A stretch of DNA of 64,000 nt, taken from Aquatica leii. Its lineage: Eukaryota; Arthropoda; Insecta; Coleoptera; Lampyridae. Within the stretch, counting starts at the first letter, position 1. Each line of letters opens with the position of its first letter. Position numbers and translations under genes: made by a program. Of this stretch, positions 17,936-28,420 are shown piece after piece. The stretch is from assembly GCA_035610365.1 (NCBI GenBank), contig CM069432.1, positions 183,877,027 to 183,941,026 of the forward strand. The letters run 5' to 3'. The notes beneath the pieces were generated by a model. The model had not been told where the DNA came from and did no database searches. It saw nothing but the letters and a program-made list of their open reading frames with translations.

Positions 17936-20900
17936 TTAATTAAACTAGTTAAATACTGGTTTATTAAAGGATTACAAATATCATAGTACTATCCCTTTAC
18001 TTGTAGAACAATTACAAGAAGTTTTGTTGACAAAATAAAGTTTTTATGCTACGTCTTTGGAACAATATTGTATTGTTAATCTTTAAAGATTTATGCGTTC
18101 TTGTATAAAAAGCTATATCATTGTGAAACTTTTCAATACAAAACAATTAAATGAAAATAAAATTTTGGTAAATTTATAAAACATTGGTAATCTAAAACAG
18201 TAGAAATGGTTTGTCAATAAACAAACATGAAAACAACTAAACTATTTAACGTTGATTGTGCATGCCCTAGAAGTCTTTGAGCGTAAACAAAATTTAAATT
18301 TTTAAGACATTTTTCGATTGGATCCGTTCAAATAGTAAATTTTTAAAATAGTTTGTAAATATTTGAGCTGCATCTAAACCTCAATTTTTAACCATAAAAG
18401 TTTATAGGTTTTTTAGATTTTTGTTTAAATGTAGTCTAGTTATATTAATAGTAACGTGCATTAACGTATGTATAATAAAAATAGTACTAAAGCATCTTTA
18501 ATCTTAAAACGATAAGCAGCCGTTTAAAAGATTCGAGTAGATGCAAATATTAGAACGACAAACTAGATTTCATATTAAGTTAAAAAGCAGGTAGATTATC
18601 CGAACGCTGAATTGCCGTTTTGAGAGTTCTTGAGATGCAGGAAGGAAAATGTAAATTTTTGTGGTGAAGATGGAAATTTGGTGACAGATAATGTTATACG
18701 ATACACAACTTACAGGACACGAAGAAAAACTACATATTAGATACACGAAAAATAGCTGTAAAATTTAACAGTGAACCGTTTATTGCCTAAAGCAGTAATA
18801 CGTCTATAAAAAGTTTCTACGTACACTATTCAACAAGAATTATTTTATTACCTTTGGAAATAGAAGTTTCGATTATAGTATACGAGTAGTGAAACCGTTC
18901 TAACTAGAGAAGCAAATTACGAGAAAGGGGAGAACGAATGCGTTTTCTTTTTGTTTGCAAGATGAATGGTAGTAAATCTTAAGCACTAGACATGAAAGAT
19001 GACTTGAACTCTCGCAAGAGTTGCGAAAAATGTGACGTGCGTTTGTGTGCACGAGAATGTCGGGTTGATTACATCTTTTATTCTTCTCACAAATTTTATT
19101 CAAATGTTACTTAAATAAGGTACACTTTAAGAATATAAAATAAAAGAAATATTTGATATTAGCAGACAATATTAAAATGAATCATTTTTCGTAGAAAATC
19201 TAAGATTTTTATATCGGTTAAATTATTAATTGCTTTGCAATTTATTACCCGAAAACTTTGTGACATTTATTATTCATAAATTATTTTACTGCACTGAATA
19301 TTGTTTACTTCAACTGTAATATTAAATAATATTTCCTTGTCGGTTAATAGTAAAACAGCTAACAAAGTTTACGAATACATAGGAAAATTAACACATACTT
19401 ACTCCTACAAGAAACTAAATCCATTAAAAGTTTAAATTAATAAATAAAGTGCTACGAAGCCAGGAACTTTAAAATTGAAGTCAAGTAGATTAAATAGTTT
19501 GTAATCTGTCGGTAGAAATCAACAATTTTGTTGTTTTATAAACGATATAAGCGTAAGTTTACAACTTGGGGCTAAAATAGTGGAAACGGAAGACGATATA
19601 GGTCTCACGGGACTATCACGCTAACACTACGTGCATTATCACGGTGTGTCACCTACATTACTAATGTATTTGGCGATAACGTACATTCTAAGAGAAAAAT
19701 AAAAAACTTCTTCCTCGAATTTTTTGACGCTACAAAAGTACGGCATTATGTGTTGCGAGCGAAAGCAAGAAATACATCATTTTCGAGAAAAATAGTCTTA
19801 ATCCGAGATGAGAATTGAAAAACAAAAGGTTTCGGAAAAAAGAAACTAAAGTCGAGGTTGTGGTATGGATAAGAAATGAAAAAGCGTCGACGTGTTCATC
19901 GACTTGGAATAATGCTCGATAACTCAGTTTCCGGATTCGAGGTAAAACTCTATCGCATTAATCGACCATTACACGCGCATCACCGACAATGCAAATCATT
20001 TCTAGATTTCCAATATATAATATTTCCGCCAATTTAAAATAGAGTTCAAGAAATTTAATATTGACGGAAAAAGTCAAGAATTTTATTTTTAATAAATTTA
20101 ATAAACACAGAATCATATTGTATAAAATAAAAACAGTTTTTTTTCTAGACAAATTACAGACCCATCAAAATAATAAAGCATTAAAAATACATTTTTAACA
20201 AACTGTTTAAAACGTATTTTAAAACTTGCTGTGAAGTTCAAGTAACAAGTATCATTATTTTTTTTTAATTTAACTTACATTTTGTACATTTAATACGTTT
20301 CAATATAAAACGTTCAGTTAAAAAGGTTTCAGGTTAAATTTCGTACGTTAGCAACATTTTTTAAAGAAGTAATTTCTGTATTTTAAATTGCACAGAACAT
20401 ACAATTTTTATTAGAACAATTAGGAATAACTACTTAATCAGAGTTTGTATAGTGTTTCCGCTAATGTTTGGTAACAAAACCACACATCTCATGTAAGAAA
20501 ATGATAAATTATGAAAGTGTAAGGGCTACCAAAACTTAAACTATAATTGATGTTTTGGGTATAAACTAAAGACTTAAGGGTTTACATAATATTAAGATAA
20601 ATTAGATTTAATAGTAGAGAAGCAAAATAATAAGTGATTTTATGCAGATGCAAAGGTTTCGAATTACTTAATATTTAGAATAATGCATTTATAAAAATTG
20701 TTTTACCAGTGTACCTATAGTTACAATCATATCTATATTAACAAATATTATTTTTTAATTGATTAAGTAAAATTCAAAGTAATTTAATACTTATTATATA
20801 ATTAAACATTCTTATAAAATTAATTATAATTTAACACATAGTATAAAAACTCAAACGTACAATTAAATAAAACATATTTATATGCATGTGTCAAATTTGA

Positions 20901-22095
20901 AAATAAATAGTTTTTATTAACAAACAAAATTAAAAATAAAAATGTTTATATTATTTTATTAGCATCTATTTTAATATTTTGAATTCAATGTTAGCAAGTG
21001 AAAATTTGTAAGTTTAAACCACTTTAAACCTTTTTACTTATTTTTATGTAATTTGTGTGCTGTGTTGGTTTTTCTTATCAATGAAATTATGTTTACACTT
21101 CTCGCTATTTTATGATCAAGTTCGTAAACAGTAGTAGTAATATTTATTAGACCTAGTAAAAAAAAAACTAATACTATCTTAAGCCACGTTTGATGTCTTT
21201 ATAACATGCACGTAACGCAAATTTTAGATAAATGTTTGCAAATAATTAGACCGACTTTTGTGTACTAAATGTTTCTTAGTTTTTTCGTTTTTATATATAA
21301 AGCACTTTTTAAAAGCTAAAGGAAATTTAGCTAAGGGAGCTTAGTATTTGACAACAATATTGAATTATACGGATCTTATTTGATTTGGTCATCTATTTTT
21401 AGCAATTCAAAAAAATATTTATATATAAAAGATAAAACCAAACTTTATTCAGAGTAAACAAGATAAAGATTTATAACGTGGACTTTTAGTATCTCAAACA
21501 CAATAAATAGTAACAACTTAACAAAACAAGAACAATAAGACAGCTTAATGCGTAGACTATTTTGAGCAGCAAGTATTTGATTTACATTTTGTACAGCTAG
21601 ATTTGATCGTGTTATTTACTCATAAATTAAGCTAATAATTACTTTGTTTTGTAGAATTCCGAATCATCTTAATGTGAAACCAAGATAATTATGACAATTA
21701 CATAATTTACGGTAATTTTTATCTGTATTTATTTAATGTATTATAAACACTTGAATTGATTTTAGAGCTCTGCGATGAGGAAGGGCATCAATAACAATTT
21801 AAGCATCTGAGTATTGGTTACGTTTGGTGCGGCTGTGTGCGCGCTTCTTCAGGCCTTTATTTATTAAACAGTGCAGTTATTTACATGGCTCAGAGAATAA
21901 AGTAATTAATTTGTATATTCTTAAGTTATATCAAACTACAATAAATTGACACTTACAGATAAGATTTATAAAGTAGTGTGTCCAAGACTACACTTCAAAA
22001 CAGTCACAACAATAATTAACATATTGAAACGTTAGCGAAGTTATTGTCAAATTCGAGACAATGACCGAAGAATGTTGAACATTCTAAAGATAGTT
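17936..22095. other. AT-rich non-coding DNA
   Basis: Nothing assignable. Around 19550-19950 and 21770-21850 the composition is less AT-rich, without coding pattern. Words near 21965-22000 (AGTAGTGTGTCCAAGACTAC) have a diverged relative near 55295-55325, hinting at an old repeat family. Confidence 0.5.
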
Positions 22096-22103
22096 AACAG
22101 AAA

Positions 22104-22170
22104 TATATAAAAACGGTTCAAAGGAAGCATAGGTCAGTTTTTCGAATTGAATCGAGAAGATTTTGTCGGT
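22104..22170 (+). promoter_or_regulatory. Isolated strong Pol II core promoter
   Basis: TATAAAA at 22106-22112 and GGTCAGTTT with the initiator A at 22136, exactly 30 bases apart. The following 130 bases look like an untranslated first exon (no long ORF). No coding exon is recognised in the next 3.7 kb before the gypsy element, so the transcript is unknown: non-coding RNA, a gene with a distant second exon, or an old transposon promoter. Confidence 0.4.
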
Positions 22171-23200
22171 TTAAAATAAAAAATAGCGCGTGTGAAGATA
22201 AAGTGCCGGTGCTAATAAAACATAAATACGTCTCGTACGTGTTAACATAAACAAGTATCAGTTTTAGATAATATTAAAAAGTGATAGTAATCCTCTAACT
22301 AAAATAATATATAAACAAAGAGGCGATTGTCTCTTAAAGTCATGATTTTTGGTAACTTATTTTAACAAAATCCATAATTCAAGAATCACATAGTTGAAAT
22401 CTTAAAATTTATTGCTAATGATATTTTTATGTTTAACAGAATTGCTAAATTAAATCATTTTTACATGATAGTTTTTATAAACATAAAAATTAAATAAAAC
22501 GTATCACTGGCTAATAGTGCATTAGCAGATAAAATGAAATAACAATGACCAAAAAAATTAAAAACATTTATAATTACTTGAATAAAATTTGAAACTTAAA
22601 AATCATTGTAAATAATATTGAAATAAACTTGTCCAAGCTAATTACATAATTGGTTAGTCATAAAAAATTAATAGTACCTACATAAAAAGCGTCAGGTTCT
22701 TATGCCGCACGCAAAATGTTTCATACCTACAAAGTATATAGCGGCAAAGTGAATGTTACAAACTAAACCTAAAAAAGAAAAATGTTTTTAATATTTTTTA
22801 ATAATTTTTGACAACCTGTAATGTATGTATTTAGAAAAACTAGTTAATAAAAGATCAAAACACAGTGTACCGGTAAATTATCTAGACATTTAATTGTTTA
22901 TTTTAATTTAATACGTTATATTAATTTTTCATTAACAAGTATTTCTAAATACATTTCTAAGTCTTTTTATTATTGATTTATTGATAGTGTTTTTTTATTA
23001 TAAGGAAAACAACTTTACTAAAACTGGGTAATTAGTGATAAATAATAAACATTTTTGGTACAAAAGATATTATTGCTTATATATATAATATTGAAAATAT
23101 TCCTAACGCCGTCATAAAATGCAGATAAAGTTTAGAAATTTTTGACTGTGAAATCTAGCAAAACATTTTAAAAACAGACAGTAGAAGATCACACGATAAA
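22171..23200. other. AT-rich non-coding DNA
   Basis: No gene, repeat or RNA signal is seen. Confidence 0.5.
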
Positions 23201-23204
23201 CGGC

Positions 23205-23430
23205 TAAAAGAAGTTTCCTTTTGATTTTTTTTTCGAACAAACTATGCAACGCCTTAATTTTTACTTCTGGGTTCCTTCATCCTTTAGAAACCGTTCAAAA
23301 TAATGTGTCTACGCCCCGTTCATTTTTAATGCGTGGTCTACCTCTACGGTACTTCACAACAGGTTCTTTTACTAACTTTAGTTGAAAGTCTGGTACTAGT
23401 ATGTTTTCAGCAGTCTTCAGGTTGTACACA
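23205..23430 (-). mobile_element. Decayed piggyBac-type transposase C-terminus
   Basis: Minus-strand translation gives VKYRRGRPRIKNERG in one frame and, after a shift, HYFERFLKDEGTQK and RRCIVCSKKKSKGN. The order 'GRP..., HF..., P/GT.KK, RRC-x-VCSK' is the C-terminal end of piggyBac transposases, just before and within their Cys-rich finger. There is one stop and one frameshift. No TTAA-flanked ends were located. Confidence 0.45.
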
Positions 23431-23698
23431 TCTAAAAAATTGAATTTTCTACGCATAAAAAATAACTATTTTCTACATGACACATTTGATGTAGAAAATA
23501 TCGAGTATGTAAAATATGTATAAAATACAAATAAAATGCGGGAAATAAACTATTAAAAAAAAAGTAAGTACTGAAACACCAAAAAGCTCAAAAAAATAGT
23601 TATTAAGTATTTACTGTGCTACCCAACATAAAAACACCCTGTAAAATATACCTACGTACCAAAATTTACCTGTGTAAAATTCTCAAAAATTTGTTTAT

Positions 23699-24377
23699 GA
23701 GCGGATAGTAAAGCAAGAAAAAATACCAAAAAAGGTGGCATAAAAGGCATATTAACCTGCCAAAAAGGCAATAAAAAGACAAAAATATCTATTAAAATTT
23801 ACAGTTTATTTTTTTGTTTTACAATGTTTATTAAGTGCTATTATTTTCTCAAGCACAAATCAAACAAAGAATATTTTAGTCATGCGTTTCAATCATTAAA
23901 GGAATCCCACCGGACAGAATTAAAATATCTGTTTGCTTTACTTAGGTACTGAATAGACCTATAAAATATGATTCATTCCAAAATCCTTTCGGTTTTGTAA
24001 ATAGTGTTCTGTTAAGCCTGTCATTGTACATAATCTTAATAATTCTTACAATTGTTTGTCTCTATAAGCCGCTTTTGTATTTAATGTTTTCTGGAAACCA
24101 TTATTTAACAAAACGTGAAAATCCGTGTTGTTATTTATAGGTTCGTGGTAAAACCTTTTGAGCAAAAAATGTTAATTATATTATTGTACGTATTAAAATA
24201 AAATTCTGTAATGCGATATTGTCATCTACATATTAAAACACTGTTTACACAAACTTTTCAAAAATTATATGTAAAAAGGCAATATAAAATAATTCTCTTT
24301 AAAAAGGCAAAAAATACAAAAAGATACACAAAAAAGCAAAATAGGCAGGTTCTAGGCATTTGCCTGACTGTCCGCTC
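23699..24377. mobile_element. Short non-autonomous TIR element, 679 bp
   Basis: Left end GAGCGGATAGT (23699-23709) and right end ACTGTCCGCTC (24367-24377) are inverted copies with one mismatch. Both are flanked by TTTAT (23694-23698 and 24378-24382), a candidate 5-bp target duplication. The subterminal DNA is rich in AAAAAGGCA words on both sides. No coding capacity. The short TIR makes the call tentative. Confidence 0.4.
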
Positions 24378-24566
24378 TTTATTTATAAATCTTGTTACGC
24401 TGGTTTTTCGTAACAAAATAGAAGTCGACGGCTAACATCGGAGATGGGTCGCAGACTTTGTGATGCAAGATTATGAACCAAATCTAAAAAAGCGCCAAAA
24501 CGATAAAAGACTAAATTAGGGAGATATCGTTTAAATGTAACCGCAGCTAAAAACGAACAATAACAC

Positions 24567-24931
24567 ACATGTAGGAAACAACTTCATAGTTTCCTACATG
24601 TGGATTAACTCGTACGTAGCTCCGTTCCTACGAGATGGCGTTTAGCCTCAGATTTATTAATCAATTTAACACCCGAATGGGATAAAACTATGGCAATTTG
24701 TTTTATATAGTTGTGGAAACTGCATTAGAGTATTCCAGTGCTGAGGAGTCCAAATAGGACGAAACAGCTGTCCACTGGTCTCTAAGATAGTTTCTGCAAT
24801 TATAGAAACAAATTTTTGCACTTGCGTAGTACAGTTAGAAATATTATGCCGCGTATAATTTAAATACATTTTTTGAAATTCGCGGTTGTAATGTTTACTA
24901 TCTAACTAATAACTTCATAGTTTCCTACATG
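24567..24931. repeat. Palindrome plus 22-bp direct repeat around a 310-bp segment
   Basis: A perfect 13-bp inverted repeat (ACATGTAGGAAAC at 24567-24579; its complement at 24589-24601) with a 9-base loop. The loop and right arm (24580-24601) recur as a perfect direct repeat at 24910-24931. The segment between has a minus-strand 67-codon ORF (24869-24666) with a coding look (SGQLFRPIWTPQHW) but no family I can name. It may be a small insertion with duplicated ends or a decayed element. Confidence 0.5.
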
Positions 24932-25902
24932 TTAAATTTTAATATTCCTTTTTTGTACTCGTAATTATTAGTTTCATTTGACCATAATAAAATGGAAAAT
25001 ATAATAAACAAATAACAGTAAGATGTGAAATTGTATTTTTTTAGACTGTCATCTACAATTTGTCATTTCCAAATTTAAGTGTCGAATCTGCTCCATACAC
25101 ATTAATGAGTTTTTGCTTTAATGGTTTTAGTTTATATAAATGTACATATACAAAAAGGATAAAATGACAATAATTACAATTAGAATATGGTAAAACTGAA
25201 TTATAAAATGAATATAAACCAGCATTTTTAAGTCACTATTTTCATGGATATCTTAATGGAAGTCATTGAATTTACATTTAAAATAAAATAGAGTTCTTGT
25301 TGAAAAAAAAGTTTTTTTTTACATTTTTTTGATAATTGTTGGACTAATTTTATTCCAATTCAAATTTTTAGTATTGTGTAGGTGTTTTGCTTTGGTAATG
25401 ACTTAAATATTGCTACTGGGTCCACAGTAATATATAAAACTTGTAATTATTACTAGAACGCTAGAACCAGATTATAGGAAGAAATAGCATTTTGGCTTAT
25501 ATATAGTTTCTTTGGTAGTTCAATTTTTTTTCACTTGAGACCATTTCTAGCGTATTATAAGTTGAAAACATTTTAACTTCCTTTTTGTCTTGTCATCTTA
25601 GAACTAGCAGGTTATTAGATGAAACATATATTATTTCGTTTTTTTATTCATTTATTTGTTTTCATATTTACAAACTTTACAAAAATTTCTTACTTACCAA
25701 TTTTGAATAAAAGTTTGTACACCCCACCAATTATGCCACCGTGTGTACATAATAGCATTAAAGTTGCATAACTAAATATGAGTTCTTTTTATATAAAATC
25801 ACAACAGTCTAATGTATGTCGTGCAGATTGAATATGGTCGGTGTATTTTACATTACAAGTGAGTTCTAGTTGTGCTGCAGCTGCAGTGTAGAATTTATTA
25901 AG
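24932..25902. other. AT-rich flank of the gypsy element
   Basis: No gene seen. It ends with the TAAG target duplication at 25899-25902. Confidence 0.5.
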
Positions 25903-26928
25903 TGTAACATTAAACACAAAAATCGGTGCCAAATATGTAACATAATACAAACGCATAACACATAAATGAATGCACCAGCCAGCTCACAAAAATATTTATT
26001 TAAAACACATTATAAACAAACTACATAAGAACAATGAGAATTTTCATATTTATTTAATTAGAGTCGTGGGAATTCTTACGTTACTTAAGATTAATAATTT
26101 TCAATTTGATAAATACAAAAAAAATTATAAGTTGGACGCCACAATATTTTTTATAATAAAATGGTTAAATATTGAAACCAAAAACTTAACTTAAAACTAA
26201 TAATTACAGATTATGTACATACGTGTCCTTGAAGGTTTAATTTTACCACTTACGAATCGCGCAACTTATTCGGGTGTGGTCATGACTCATTGAAATGATG
26301 CAATCTGATGCAATTTCCGTAAATCGTATATTTTCTCTTTCACGAAGATTTGATTGATATCTTGCCTTTGAAATCAATAAAATTGACAATCGTAGATCGT
26401 AGTTTCCATAATCGCAGACGTATAAAGATCGAAATTGTACTCATAAGACTTTCATACTCAAAAACATCGTATAAGAACGAAACCAAAAATCCAGAACAAA
26501 GAAAAAACTAAAACGTAAATTGCGATGAATTATACAATGCGTATCAAAACAAAAATTGACTTACCCCTTCGAATTTACGGGTTTTTATTCTATTTTTCGT
26601 AAATACAACAAAATGCAAATGCTACAAACAAACGCAGTGCTACGAACAAATGCGGACGCTACAACGAACGCCGGCTTAAATAATTTTCACCATTCGGACA
26701 AAAATTCACAAACACAAATTAAATAAGTGGTAATTCCACTTTTTGCAGCACGCAAAAAAATGTCTGCTTTACCTCATCGCGAAACGTAAGATGTCTTCGT
26801 ACTTAAGAAGAAGGCTCAAAACGCATGTCAGTGCGTGAAATGCTTGCGCAAAAAAATTTACATAAACAGTGAATACAAAAATGTTAATTAAAAACAGACG
26901 TATTCAATCAAAAAATGTACACGTTACA
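25903..26928 (-). repeat. Gypsy 3' LTR (intact, 1,026 bp)
   Basis: On the minus strand it starts TGTAACGTGTAC and ends TTTAATGTTACA. It is matched by 32407-33304 plus 35083-35212. The purine-rich stretch before it (minus strand, GAGTAGCGAG at 26938-26929) is a weak polypurine tract. Confidence 0.95.
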
Positions 26929-27544
26929 CTCGCTACTCAGTCAAAAATAAAAAAACAAAAAAAAAACGATTAGTTGTCGGATAAGAACTTGAAATCGGAA
27001 ACGGATGTATCATTAAGACTACTTCACAAGTATCGGAATCATACGAAACAATCGGAACAAAAAAACTCTCGAATCATACATACAACAAACATTCTCAAAC
27101 ATCAATTTATGGAGCGCTCCTATCAAAGTTAAAAACATACTAAGTGAGTCCTAAAGATACCATAACAAAAGAAAAACATAACAGATGATCGAATACCAAC
27201 TTTCAAAAATATTTATCGTAAAAGAACTTTCGAAGCGTAACGAATAACAAAATAATTCAGATAAACAAATAACCTTCAATACACGTTTTTCTTCTAACAC
27301 TAGAGCAGAACTGTACAAATAAAAATAAAATTAACTTAAGATCACTATAGTCTGACACATTTGATAATAGGCAATTTAAGGAGAGGGAACTTCTGAGCTT
27401 CACGGGATCTACTCATAATGTTATACACCCACAACTAAAACAACTACCTAAAAATACAAATAGACAAACACAAACAATCGTTAAATCAACTTACTTAATA
27501 TAAAAAGAACTTATTTACAGTGGACTAATAACTATACAAAATAT
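26929..27544 (-). other. Gypsy 3' untranslated region
   Basis: Lies between the integrase end and the 3' LTR. No ORF and no env-like signal. Confidence 0.7.
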
Positions 27545-28420
27545 TTATTGTTCAGAAAAATCACAATAATTTTCCTTTAAATCTTTAACATGGAAGTTTC
27601 CAAGGTTGTTACCGTTCATATCTTCCAATTGGTAGACCAAATGAGAGAGAATCTTAATAACTCTACATGGAATGTACTTAGGGGCGAGTTTTTTAGAAAA
27701 ACCACGAGAAGCGTCAGACAACACAAAATTACGCTTCCATACAATATCACCAACAGAAAAGTTTATCGGACGTTTACGTAGATTAATATTTAGCATTATT
27801 TTCACATGCTTTATGAAGACGAACTTTCACATCATCATACAATTCAGATAATTGGGCCAATTCACGGGACCAAAACAACTTTTTAGCGATTTCTAAGGGT
27901 TCATTGGGGTTCACAGGAACGTAAAAATCACCAGTGGGAGGAACATGACGTCCGAAAACTAAAAATGCGGGAGAGACTCCAGTAGCATCATGACATGCCA
28001 GACGAATAGCTTGAGCAATGTCAAATATGTGCTTATCCCATTCACGATGAGAATCTTTTATATAAGACGAAATAGCAGTAACGAGTACACGATTTGCTCT
28101 TTCCGTAGGGTTTACTTGTGGATGATATCTCGCATTCATCCAAACTTTTTGAACTTTTTGGGAATCCAAAAATGTACGAAATTTTTTTAAAACGAATTGC
28201 GAACCGTTATCAAACATAACAATTTGAGGGAGATCAAATATCAAAAAAACTTCTTCCTTTAAAAAATTAATCATAAAAGTTTTATAGTAACGGTACGTGA
28301 AAGTTGAACTAAAACAAACTTAGTGATCCAATCTGTGACAAGAAAAAATTGCCTTTTTTAGATTTAGGTAATGGTTCTAGAAGATCCATGCTGATTAGTT
28401 AGAAGAAGAAACTAATTATT
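27545..28420 (-). pseudogene. Gypsy integrase core and C-terminal domain, frameshifted
   Basis: This continues the pol ORF after its stop at 28418-28416. Pieces in order: MDLLEPLPKSKKGN (about 28390-28345, contains the first catalytic Asp region), a shifted TDWITKFVLVQLSRTV, then an open block 28274-27783 with FDNGSQF (second Asp), RYHPQVNPTERANR (catalytic Glu) and a GVSPAFLVFGR region. A further shift near 27800 leads to 27805-27545, a chromo-like C-terminal domain (FSVGDIVWKRNF, GNFHVKDLKENY). At least four 1-nt shifts are needed, at about 28420, 28340, 28280 and 27800, most in A/T runs. All three catalytic acidic positions appear retained. As read, no integrase can be made. Confidence 0.85.
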
